A DNA stretch of 64,000 bases from Neisseriaceae bacterium HSC-16F19 (lineage in GTDB: Bacteria > Pseudomonadota > Gammaproteobacteria > Burkholderiales > Neisseriaceae), in assembly GCF_024171525.1 (NCBI RefSeq), contig NZ_JALJZY010000004.1:62001-126000 (forward strand). Direction: 5' to 3'. The position numbers and the translations under genes were made by a program. This document shows, in pieces, positions 1 to 6,954 of this stretch. Within the stretch, counting starts at the first letter, position 1, and each line of letters opens with the position of its first letter. A model generated the notes under the pieces. The model saw nothing but the letters and a program-made list of their open reading frames with translations. It was not told the origin of the DNA and searched no databases.

Positions 1-1247
1 AGACGGGTGGAGAAATTGTGCGGCTCGCCCTCGCTATAGGCCATTTCCAGACTCACCGGCTGGTTGTCGAATTTGCCGTTTAAAGACAATTGCGCGTGGT
101 TGGCATTCTGACCGCTGAGGCTGCCTGAAAGCTCGCTGACCAAGCGCGGATTGGCGGTTTGGGCAATGGAATCGTGATGACTGCCGATGCGCAGTTTGTC
201 GGCACGCCAGCGGCCGTCGGCCAGACGGGTAAAGCTGCCGGCGGCATCGAGCAGGGTTTGGGTGTCCGGGGTCTGCCAGCTGCCGTTGAACTGGAAATGC
301 TCCAGCGCGGCGGTATCCAGCTGCCAGCGCAGGCGGTTGAGCACTACGGTGGCGCTGCCGCTGTGGCCTTCTTCTGCGGCGGCATCCGCCAGCAGCGAGG
401 CTTGGGGAATATCGGCCTGACCCAAGCCCACACGCCAGCCCTGGCCGCTGCCGTTGACGGTGAGTTTCAGCGTATCGCTGTGTGACTGCCATTGCACCTG
501 TTGCAACAGCAGCGAGTCGTCCTGCCACACGCCGTGCCCCTGCCACTGGCTTTGGGTGGCGCCCAAAAGCGGCAAATCGGCTTCCCATTGCAGTTTGAGA
601 TTGTGCCAGCGCTGCGGCGCCATGCGTGTGCCGCTGAGGCGGGCGCTCACTTCCGGCCAGCCCTGGCGCTGCCAGCGGGCATCGGCCTCAAACGGACTTT
701 CTTCGTCTTCGAGGTCTTGCAGGCGCAGATTGAGGTCGCGGATGTGATGGCGGTGGCCGCGGGTATCAAGCACATCGAGGCGGCTGTCGCGCACATAGAA
801 GCGGTTCACCGGCAGGGCGCCGTCGTTTTCTTGGCGCAGGGTTAAGAGGTCGTCGAAATTCCAGCGCGTGTCATCGAGCGGATACAGGCGCACATCGGCG
901 TCTTCCCACACCCATTTCTCCACCACCGGCTGGCCGAACAGGCTCTGCCAACCCAGGCCGATGTGCATGCGGCCGACGCTGATGTCGGTCTGGCGGCGGC
1001 TGGAACTGCTGATTTGAACCTGATTCAGGGTAAGGGTGGGGCGGGGAAACCAGCTGCGGCCGATGTTTTCGGCAAAGCGGATTTGGCGGCCGCTGCCGGC
1101 GAGCGCTGCTTCGGCGGCGTGGCGGATTTTGTCGGCAGCAAACAGGTGTTGCAGCAGGATGTGCGCACCAATAATCAACAAGGCGGCGGCGAGTATGCCG
1201 TAGCAGCCGAGTTTGAGCCAGAATTTGCCCGAATGCCATAAACGCAT
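1..1247 (-). CDS. AsmA-like protein (N-terminal part, runs off the window)
   Basis: The reading frame is open from an ATG at 1245-1247 down to the window edge, about 415 codons, so the C-terminus is missing. The product begins MRLWHSGKFWLKLGCYG and has one hydrophobic segment (about residues 10-32), followed by a long beta-rich region with phrases such as FAENIGRSWFPRPTLTLNQV and VEKWVWEDADVRLYPL. This layout is typical of AsmA-family proteins: one N-terminal membrane anchor, then a large periplasmic domain. Relatives act in outer-membrane assembly or inter-membrane lipid transport. The family call is by pattern, and the exact role is not inferable. No strong ribosome binding site is visible before the ATG. 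The gene is divergent from the transglycosylase gene. Confidence 0.65.
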   Translation of the reverse strand, partial: MRLWHSGKFWLKLGCYGILAAALLIIGAHILLQHLFAADKIRHAAEAALAGSGRQIRFAENIGRSWFPRPTLTLNQVQISSSSRRQTDISVGRMHIGLGWQSLFGQPVVEKWVWEDADVRLYPLDDTRWNFDDLLTLRQENDGALPVNRFYVRDSRLDVLDTRGHRHHIRDLNLRLQDLEDEESPFEADARWQRQGWPEVSARLSGTRMAPQRWHNLKLQWEADLPLLGATQSQWQGHGVWQDDSLLLQQVQWQSHSDTLKLTVNGSGQGWRVGLGQADIPQASLLADAAAEEGHSGSATVVLNRLRWQLDTAALEHFQFNGSWQTPDTQTLLDAAGSFTRLADGRWRADKLRIGSHHDSIAQTANPRLVSELSGSLSGQNANHAQLSLNGKFDNQPVSLEMAYSEGEPHNFSTR

Positions 1248-1451
1248 GGTGTAAGGCCGTGGGGATAAGGAAAAACCCCGCAAAGATACACCAGTTGGCA
1301 CATTGAGACAAATCCGCCGTATTCCGCTGCTGTGTTAAAACGGGTTATGCCGGTGTGCCGTACCCCTGCTTTTGGGCATGCGGCTTGCTATAATGTGTTT
1401 TTCCGTATTGAAGTGGCGGTTGCTTTTTCAGGCAGCCGCCGGTGTTTTGCC

Positions 1452-2060
1452 ATGACGAATATCCTTTTGCCGCGCCGCCGTTTCGTGCAGGCGGCCGCCC
1501 TCGGCCTGTGTGCGCCCGCATCCGTGTGGGCGGGTGCGCAGCGTGAGGAAACGCTGTCCGACGATGTGGCCTCGGTGATGCGCAGTTCGGTGAATAATGT
1601 CAATCCGCCGCGGCTGGTGTTTGCCAAGGCCGCCGACGGCGAGCGTTGGCTGGCCGATATGTCCGCACGCCTGAGCCGCTTTGTCGCCGACGAATACGCC
1701 CGCCGCCGCATGTTGATCAATATCCAGTACGAATCCAGCCGCGCCGGTTTGGACACGCAGCTGATTTTGGGGCTGATTGAAGTGGAAAGCGCTTTCCGCC
1801 AATACGCCATTTCCAGCGTGGGCGCGCGCGGGCTGATGCAGGTGATGCCGTTTTGGCAGCGCTATATCGGCCGTCCGGAGCACAATCTGTTCGATATCCG
1901 CACCAATCTGCGTTACGGCTGCACTATTTTGCGCCATTACCGCAACCGCGAAAACGGCAATATGCCGCGCGCCTTGGCGCGTTACAACGGCAGCCTCGGT
2001 CGCTCCACCTATTCCGATGCCGTGCTGGGCGCGTGGCAGCGGCGCTGGCAGTGGTCGTAA
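1452..2060 (+). CDS. lytic murein transglycosylase, SLT family, Tat-type signal
   Basis: A 202-aa protein predicted to cleave the MurNAc-GlcNAc bond of peptidoglycan in the periplasm. The N-terminus MTNILLPRRRFVQAAALGL carries an RRRF twin-arginine-like motif and a hydrophobic stretch ending near ASVWA. The SLT fold follows from about residue 105: LILGLIEVESAFRQYAISSVGARGLMQVMPFW contains the catalytic Glu of the ES motif and the GLMQ motif, and ALARYNGS is the conserved third motif. The frame is open back to 1332, but a DUS lies at about 1428-1439, so I start at the ATG at 1452, directly before the signal peptide. It is one of several neisserial Ltg paralogues; which one cannot be decided here. 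Confidence 0.85.
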   Translation: MTNILLPRRRFVQAAALGLCAPASVWAGAQREETLSDDVASVMRSSVNNVNPPRLVFAKAADGERWLADMSARLSRFVADEYARRRMLINIQYESSRAGLDTQLILGLIEVESAFRQYAISSVGARGLMQVMPFWQRYIGRPEHNLFDIRTNLRYGCTILRHYRNRENGNMPRALARYNGSLGRSTYSDAVLGAWQRRWQWS

Positions 2061-2068
2061 AGCCGCAA

Positions 2069-2080
2069 AGGCTGCCTGAA
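2069..2080 (+). repeat. DNA uptake sequence (DUS), AG-sim dialect, one of dozens
   Basis: The 12-mer AGGCTGCCTGAA is the commonest word in the window, on either strand. Other clear copies are at 2702-2713, 3135-3146, 4708-4719, 6907-6918, 9186-9197 and 10238-10249. In Neisseriaceae this motif is bound by the minor pilin ComP and marks DNA for uptake in transformation. Many copies occur as inverted pairs that act as terminators (listed separately), and others lie inside coding sequences. Confidence 0.95.
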
Positions 2081-2091
2081 AAATAAATATA

Positions 2092-2601
2092 TTGAAACTG
2101 AAACAAATGCTTATAAATTACCGCCAAACCCTGATTGTGGTGCTGCTGTTGTCGCTGGCTGCGACCGGCGGCTCTTTTTACGCCCAATATGTGATGGGGC
2201 TGAACCCGTGTGTGATGTGCATCCAGCAGCGGCTGGCGGTCATCTTCACCGCCGTGCTGGCGCTTGTGTGCCTGCTGTTGCCGCTGGCGCGCGGCTGGGG
2301 ACGTACCGTGGCGGCGCTCTTGGTCAGTGCCGCGCCGGTATGGGGCTTGAGCGTGGCCATACGCCAGCTGTGGCTGCAAAGCCTGCCCTTGGAGCAACAA
2401 CCTTCCTGCGGTGCGCCGTGGACGTTCCGCTTGCGTGATGCGCCGCTGTTTGACTGGTACGAGCCGGTTATCCGCGGTACCGGCCAGTGCGGCGTGGTGG
2501 ACAAGGTCTTCGGCCTGGCACTGCCGTGGTGGACCATCCTGCTGATGGGCGCGGTATTGCTGCTGGTGTGGGGCATGTGGTGGCGCAACCGCCGCGTTTA
2601 A
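2092..2601 (+). CDS. dsbB: disulfide bond formation protein B
   Basis: A 169-aa inner-membrane protein that reoxidises periplasmic DsbA and passes electrons to quinone. Four hydrophobic helices are visible. The first periplasmic Cys pair is NPCVMC (C40, C43), in the DsbB motif after helix 1. The second pair is C106 (QQPSCGAPW) and C133 (GTGQCGVV) in the large periplasmic loop. The TTG at 2092 follows the DUS at 2069-2080 closely; the ATG at 2107 is an alternative that removes only five residues, so the start is uncertain. Length and cysteine layout are normal for the family. Confidence 0.92.
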   Translation: MKLKQMLINYRQTLIVVLLLSLAATGGSFYAQYVMGLNPCVMCIQQRLAVIFTAVLALVCLLLPLARGWGRTVAALLVSAAPVWGLSVAIRQLWLQSLPLEQQPSCGAPWTFRLRDAPLFDWYEPVIRGTGQCGVVDKVFGLALPWWTILLMGAVLLLVWGMWWRNRRV

Positions 2602-2615
2602 GCGGCTTTCAGGCT

Positions 2616-3134
2616 GAGACCTTTGCAAAACCTCATGTGCCACCACAAACATAAAACCGGTGTCATTCCCGCGAAGGCGCACTGCTGTCCGGGGAAAGTT
2701 TTTCAGGCAGCCTTGAAAGGCTTATCTGGCTTTTGTTTCAAAGTTTTTAGCCTGTTGGCAACTCGAAAAAGCTACCTGAAAACTAACGAACAAGCAGTAA
2801 GCAAATCCCCCCGCCCGCTGGCGGGCGGGGGCTAGGGGGCGGGTGGCACTATGGGCTTAAGTAATCAAAATTACTGAAGCTTTTTACTGCCACCCCCATC
2901 CTAGCCTTCCCCCGCCAGCGAGGGAAGGGGCAGGCTACTGACACTGTTTACGTTGCCGGATGTAATCCGGAGATTTTCCCCGGACGGTAGTGCGCGAAGG
3001 CGGGAATCCATGGGAATGTTTAAGAAACCACTATAAAACAATGGATTCATAAATAGATGGATGGATTCCTGCGTTCGCGGGAATGACGGCAGCTAAGGTT
3101 TTAGGCTGTCTAAAGGCAGTTTTACAAAGGTTTC
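2616..3134. repeat. NIME-like module (dRS3) interrupted by a MITE
   Basis: The left end GAGACCTTTGCAAAA and the imperfect inverted right end (TTTTACAAAGGTTTC) bound a module that contained two dRS3 palindromes. The left palindrome is split by the 313-bp element at 2680-2992; the right copy at about 3066-3085 reads ATTCCTGCGTTCGCGGGAAT. Removing the insert and one target copy leaves about 196 bp, the size of the related modules at 41873, 45084 and 52924. It fills most of the dsbB-cls gap; I see no gene in it. Confidence 0.8.
2680..2992. mobile_element. 313-bp MITE-like insertion with 10-bp target duplication
   Basis: The terminal inverted repeats are CACTGCTGTCCGGGGAAA on the left and, reverse-complemented, CACTACCGTCCGGGGAAA on the right (16 of 18 match). 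The direct repeat CGCGAAGGCG flanks it exactly at 2670-2679 and 2993-3002, a perfect 10-bp target duplication, and excision would restore a 20-bp dRS3. There is no transposase frame. Inside are one DUS and a long imperfect hairpin (about 2799-2930) of GC-rich arms. The ends recall IS4-type termini, but that family assignment is from memory and tentative. Confidence 0.8.
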
Positions 3135-3167
3135 AGGCTGCCTGAAAAAAACAAACGGAATATACAA

Positions 3168-4658
3168 ATGAACTGGTCGATACCGTGGACGCAAATCCTG
3201 CTCGCCGCCTATGTGCTGATGGTGGTGCTGACGGTGCTGCGCGTACTCTACAAACAGCACAATACCGGCACCGCCTTTGCGTGGCTGATTATCCTGTTTG
3301 TGTTTCCGCTCTTCGGGGTGATTGCCTATTTTATGATCGGCGAGCCGCGGCTGGGGCAGGCGCGGGCGCAGCGCAACGAGGAAATGAACCGTTTTTACGG
3401 CGCTTTTGCCGAGCATTATTTAAGCAGCCGCCATGTGGATGTGGAACACGAAATGGGCCGCCGCTACCACGGTTTGAGCAAGGTAGCTTCCGCCATCACC
3501 GGTCTGGAAGCCACCCGCGGCAACCGCATGCAGCTGTTTTCCACCACCGACAGCATTGTGGAAGCCATGATGGACGACATCGAAGCGGCGGAACACTCCT
3601 GCCTGCTGATGTTTTACATCATCGAGCCGCAAGGGCGCATTGCCCATTTGCTTGAAGCCGTGGCCGAAGCCGCACAGCGCGGCGTGCATTGCACCATCCT
3701 GGCCGATGCCGTGGGCAGCAAAAACTTCTTCACCGGCCCCTGGCCCGACCGCCTGCACGAAGCCGGTGTGAATGTGCAGGTGGCGCTGCCGGTGGGGCCG
3801 CTGCGCACGCTGTTTACCCGCGTCGATTTGCGCAACCACCGCAAACTTTTGGTGGTGGACGGCCGAATCGGCTATACCGGCAGTTTCAATCTGGCCGACC
3901 CGCAATACTTCAAAAAAGGCGCCGGCGTGGGCGAATGGGTGGATGTGATGATGCGCTGCCAAGGCCCGGCGGTGCTGGAAATGGCGGCGGTGTTTTTTGC
4001 CGATGTGGCGGTGGAAAACGACGAAAACCTGCACGAAGTGCAACGCTATCTCACCGCCCGCTACCAGCATATGCTGCCCGATTTGCTGCCCGCCGAGCCG
4101 CCGCAGGGCGGCATTATCGCCCAAGTGATACCTTCGGCGCCGGAGCAGAGCGAGCAGGTCATCCACGACACCATACTCTGCGCCCTGCATGCGGCCAAAA
4201 CCCGCATCACCATCACCACACCGTATTTCGTGCCCGACGAGCCCTTGCTGATTGCACTCACCACCGCCGCCCGCCGCGGCGTGGAGGTGACGCTCATCAT
4301 GCCCGCCAAGGTCGACTCCCTGCTGGTACGCTACGCCTCGCGTGCCTATTACCCCATACTGCTGGAAGCCGGTGTGCGCCTGGCCTTGTTTGAAGGCGGC
4401 CTGCTGCACGCCAAAACCATTACCATAGACGGCGATTACACCCTGTTTGGCACGGTGAATATGGATATGCGCAGCTTTTTCCTCAATATGGAAATCAGCC
4501 TTGCCATTTACGATGCCGGCATCACCGCCGAAGTGGAGGCGCTGCAACGCCAATACCGCGCGCAAAGCCACAGCGTCAATGTCCACGCCTGGCAGCAGCG
4601 CTCGCCGTGGTGGGGCTTGATTGAAAACACCGTGCGGCTGATGAGTCCGCTGTTGTAA
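3168..4658 (+). CDS. cls: cardiolipin synthase
   Basis: A 496-aa membrane enzyme that condenses two phosphatidylglycerols into cardiolipin and glycerol. Two N-terminal hydrophobic segments (about residues 5-25 and 38-58) are followed by two phospholipase D domains. Their HKD motifs are visible: RNHRKLLVVDGRIGYTGSFN near residue 220 and LLHAKTITIDGDYTLFGTVN near residue 411. Length and topology match the ClsA type. The ATG at 3168 is the first in-frame start after the DUS at 3135-3146. It is monocistronic and followed by two terminator hairpins. Confidence 0.93.
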   Translation: MNWSIPWTQILLAAYVLMVVLTVLRVLYKQHNTGTAFAWLIILFVFPLFGVIAYFMIGEPRLGQARAQRNEEMNRFYGAFAEHYLSSRHVDVEHEMGRRYHGLSKVASAITGLEATRGNRMQLFSTTDSIVEAMMDDIEAAEHSCLLMFYIIEPQGRIAHLLEAVAEAAQRGVHCTILADAVGSKNFFTGPWPDRLHEAGVNVQVALPVGPLRTLFTRVDLRNHRKLLVVDGRIGYTGSFNLADPQYFKKGAGVGEWVDVMMRCQGPAVLEMAAVFFADVAVENDENLHEVQRYLTARYQHMLPDLLPAEPPQGGIIAQVIPSAPEQSEQVIHDTILCALHAAKTRITITTPYFVPDEPLLIALTTAARRGVEVTLIMPAKVDSLLVRYASRAYYPILLEAGVRLALFEGGLLHAKTITIDGDYTLFGTVNMDMRSFFLNMEISLAIYDAGITAEVEALQRQYRAQSHSVNVHAWQQRSPWWGLIENTVRLMSPLL

Positions 4659-4665
4659 ACAAGGG

Positions 4666-4689
4666 GCAGGCCGACAGGTCTGCTTTTTT
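4666..4689 (+). terminator. Rho-independent terminator of cls
   Basis: GCAGGCC, a GACA loop and GGTCTGC form a 7-bp stem (one G-U pair), followed directly by TTTTTT. It lies 8 bases after the cls stop codon. Confidence 0.8.
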
Positions 4690-4719
4690 ATTGTGACGGT
4701 TCGGGTTTTCAGGCAGCCT

Positions 4720-4749
4720 GTAGGGGCGGGTTTTACACCCGCCCTTTTT
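4720..4749. repeat. GTAG-headed REP palindrome, terminator-like
   Basis: GTAG is followed by GGGCGGG, a TTTTACA loop, CCCGCCC and a T-run. An inverted relative with near-identical arms lies at 15706-15730. The element has REP architecture (GTAG tetranucleotide plus hairpin) and could act as a second terminator behind cls. Confidence 0.65.
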
Positions 4750-4757
4750 GTTTATTT

Positions 4758-5095
4758 AAATAATACCAATCCAAAAAAATAATCTAACTTCGTTGTCTCG
4801 CCTTGCCGTACTATTTGTACTGTCTTCGGCTCGCCGCCTTGTTATCTTAATTTTTTGAATTGGTATAAACAATGTCTTATGCCAATTTAAAGATTAAAAC
4901 TAATGTAGTGGCCGGCTATCTGTGTAGCGTAACTCAGTTGCGAAGCTCAAACAGATTCTGCGACAACGCTTAGCTACGCGCAGAATGACGGACTACTGTC
5001 ATCCTGCGCTTTAGTCGCAGGATCTTGATTAAAGATAATGCACACGATAAAGCACGACCATCTGCTTAAATTATTTTTTTGGATTGGTATTATTT
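4758..5095. mobile_element. composite MITE with perfect 26-bp inverted ends
   Basis: Bases 4758-4783 and 5070-5095 are exact reverse complements over 26 bp (core ATACCAATCCAAAAAAATAA). The left part, 4763-4866, is a Correia-like unit ending in a third, less perfect copy of the same terminus. The right part holds a copy of the AGATTCTGCGAC / GCAGGATCTT repeat (about 4958-5032). No open frame of note is present. Together with the REP it fills most of the cls-tetR interval. Confidence 0.75.
4763..4866. repeat. Correia-like element, ATACC-type ends
   Basis: A 104-bp unit bounded by ATACCAAT and ATTGGTAT. Its core (CTCGCCTTGCCGTACTA, GTACTGTCTTCGGC, GCCGCCTTGTT) matches the core remembered from neisserial Correia repeats. 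Sister copies are at 13733-13839, 27381-27484 and 33675-33776. Confidence 0.75.
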
Positions 5096-5146
5096 ATTTT
5101 AGCGTCCATTCCCCGCCACACATCCGCCACGATGTTCCATATCCGC

Positions 5147-5185
5147 TTGACCTGGGTGTTTTTATTAGATAGACTGGTCTACCTA
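5147..5185 (+). promoter_or_regulatory. tetR promoter with overlapping operator
   Basis: A -35 TTGACC (5147-5152) is followed after 17 bases by a -10 TAGACT (5170-5175). The -10 lies inside the palindrome TAGACTGGTCTA (5170-5181), whose arms extend imperfectly to TAGATAGAC / GTCTACCTA. A repressor bound there would block the promoter, which points to autoregulation of the TetR-EamA unit. Similar TAGAC-GTCTA operators are known for NemR-type TetR regulators; that parallel is inference. Confidence 0.75.
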
Positions 5186-5212
5186 TATTAACCCCAAACG
5201 GAATCGCAAACC

Positions 5213-5797
5213 ATGTGTCCCGCATCCCAAAACACCACCGCCAGCGCGCAGGAGCGCTTGTTGCAGGCCGCTGCCGTGCTGTTTTACGAAAACGGCATTG
5301 CCGCCACCGGCATCGACAGCATCACCAAAGAAGCCGGTGTGGCCAAGCAAAGTCTGTACAACAATTTTGCTTCCAAAGCCGATTTGGTCAGCGCTTATTT
5401 GCAGGCGCGGCACCAGGAGTGGCTGGATTTGTATCAGGCCCGTGCCGCCCAGGCCGCTACGCCGCAACAGCGGGTGCTGGCGGTGTTTCTGGCTTATCAG
5501 GACCATGCCGAGAGCGCCTACCGCCACGGTTTTCGTGGTTGCGGCCTGCTCAATGCGGCGGCGGAGCTGACGGCAGACGATCCCGGCCGCCAGGTGGTGC
5601 GGGCACATAAAGAAGAAGTGGAGGCTTTGTTGGCGGCGCCGTTGACGGAATGGCTGCCTGAAAAACGGGCTGAGCTTCTGGCACGGCATCTGGCCTTTTT
5701 GCTGGAAGGCGCGATTACCCGCGCCGGTCTGGAAGGCGGCAGCGATTGTGTGGTGCAGGCGCGTGCCATGGCCGAAACCCTGTTGGCGGAGGCTTAA
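5213..5797 (+). CDS. TetR/AcrR-family transcriptional regulator
   Basis: A 194-aa repressor-type protein. The N-terminal helix-turn-helix is clear: RLLQAAAVLFYENGIAATGIDSITKEAGVAKQSLYNNFASKADLV (about residues 15-60). The C-terminal ligand domain is divergent and contains the phrase GFRGCGLLNAAAEL, common in the YcdC/NemR-like subgroup. The ATG at 5213 follows the operator palindrome by about 30 bases. The stop is 2 bases before the ATG of the EamA transporter, so the two form one transcription unit and the transporter is the likely target. A DUS-like stretch is read as WLPEKR near residue 145. Confidence 0.88.
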   Translation: MCPASQNTTASAQERLLQAAAVLFYENGIAATGIDSITKEAGVAKQSLYNNFASKADLVSAYLQARHQEWLDLYQARAAQAATPQQRVLAVFLAYQDHAESAYRHGFRGCGLLNAAAELTADDPGRQVVRAHKEEVEALLAAPLTEWLPEKRAELLARHLAFLLEGAITRAGLEGGSDCVVQARAMAETLLAEA

Positions 5798-5799
5798 TC

Positions 5800-6726
5800 A
5801 TGGCGGCGCAACAACAACTGTACGGCGCGGTGGCGGTATTGCTGGCAGCGGCTTTGTGGGGCACCACCGGCACGGCGGCGGCGATGGCACCGGAAGTGGG
5901 GGCGGTGGCCATCGGTGCTGCAGCCATGGGCGGCGGCGGTTTGCTGCAAGCCTTGTGGGCGGCGCGCCCCTTGCATCGTGCGCGTGCCGATTTGTGGCGG
6001 CAATGGCGCTGGCTGCTGTTGGGTGCGGCCATGGTGGCGGTGTATCCGCTGGCGTTTTACGGCTCCATGCGCCTGGCGGGCATCACCATCGGCACGGTGG
6101 TGACCATCGGCTCCGCACCGGTGTTTTCCGCCTTGCTGGAATATGTGTTCGACGGCCTCAGACTGACCTTGCGCTGGCTGGCCGGGGCATTGCTGGGCGT
6201 GATCGGCATGATTTTGCTGTGCGTGGCCGAAAGCGGGCACGACGGCCAGGCGGTATCGGTGGTGTGGGGCGTGGTGCTGGGTTTGGGCGCCGGTTTGAGT
6301 TATGCCCTCTATTCCTGGGTGGCGCGCCGCCTGATGCAGACCGGCATTGCCGCCCGTGCCGCCATGGGTGCGCTGTTCGGTGCGGGTGCGCTGATGCTGC
6401 TGCCGGTGTTGTGGGTCAGCGGCACGCCCTTGCTGGCATCATGGAACAATGCCTTGGTCGGCCTGTATATGGCGCTGGTGCCGATGTTTCTCGGTTATGT
6501 GTGTTTCGGTTTCGGCTTGGCGCGGGTGCGTGCCAGTACCGCCATCACCTTAACTTTGTTCGAGCCGGTGGTGGCCGCCATGCTGGCGATGGTTTGGGTG
6601 GGCGAACGCCTGCCGCTCTTGGGTTGGGTCGGCATTGCGCTGGTGATGGCCTGTCTGGTGTGCCTGACCGTGCCGCTGCCGCCGCGCTGGCGCAAAAGTG
6701 CGGCGGCGCAGGCGGAAGTCTTGTAA
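5800..6726 (+). CDS. EamA/DMT-family transporter
   Basis: A 308-aa integral membrane protein with about ten hydrophobic helices in two EamA repeats (for example LYGAVAVLLAAALWGTTGTAAAMAP, and VVWGVVLGLGAGLSYALYSW opening the second half). The family exports metabolites or drugs; the substrate is not inferable. The frame continues upstream into tetR, but the ATG at 5800, two bases past the tetR stop, gives a normal first helix. It is probably co-transcribed with and controlled by the TetR protein. Confidence 0.85.
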   Translation: MAAQQQLYGAVAVLLAAALWGTTGTAAAMAPEVGAVAIGAAAMGGGGLLQALWAARPLHRARADLWRQWRWLLLGAAMVAVYPLAFYGSMRLAGITIGTVVTIGSAPVFSALLEYVFDGLRLTLRWLAGALLGVIGMILLCVAESGHDGQAVSVVWGVVLGLGAGLSYALYSWVARRLMQTGIAARAAMGALFGAGALMLLPVLWVSGTPLLASWNNALVGLYMALVPMFLGYVCFGFGLARVRASTAITLTLFEPVVAAMLAMVWVGERLPLLGWVGIALVMACLVCLTVPLPPRWRKSAAAQAEVL

Positions 6727-6837
6727 CGGGATATGTTTTTGTAACCTTGGCGGCATAAGCACATTGCCGACATGTTTTTACCGCTGCCATATCTTATGGC
6801 GGTGCCGGAGAGTATACTGTGCGCCTATTAGCCGTCT

Positions 6838-6906
6838 GCCGCATATGCGGCCACGCGGTTTGAACAGGACATGCAACCGTCTGCCTTATCGGGCAGGCGC
6901 TTGTTT
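6838..6906 (+). promoter_or_regulatory. sstT leader stem-loops (possible attenuator)
   Basis: A perfect 14-bp palindrome GCCGCATATGCGGC (6838-6851) is followed by a stem-loop at 6878-6899 (CGTCTGCC, TTATC loop, GGGCAGGCG), then CTTGTTTTTC. The second is terminator-like and sits about 55 bases before sstT, downstream of a possible -10 TATACT at 6813-6818. It may end a short transcript or attenuate sstT. Confidence 0.4.
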
Positions 6907-6954
6907 TTCAGGCAGCCTGAATCAGGTCTGTCATTGTTTTTTTAAGGGGATAAT

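Noticed and set aside
2092..2601. dsbB as part of an operon with the upstream transglycosylase
   Set aside because: Only 31 bases separate them, but a DUS lies between and the functions are unrelated; read-through is possible but not supported by further evidence.
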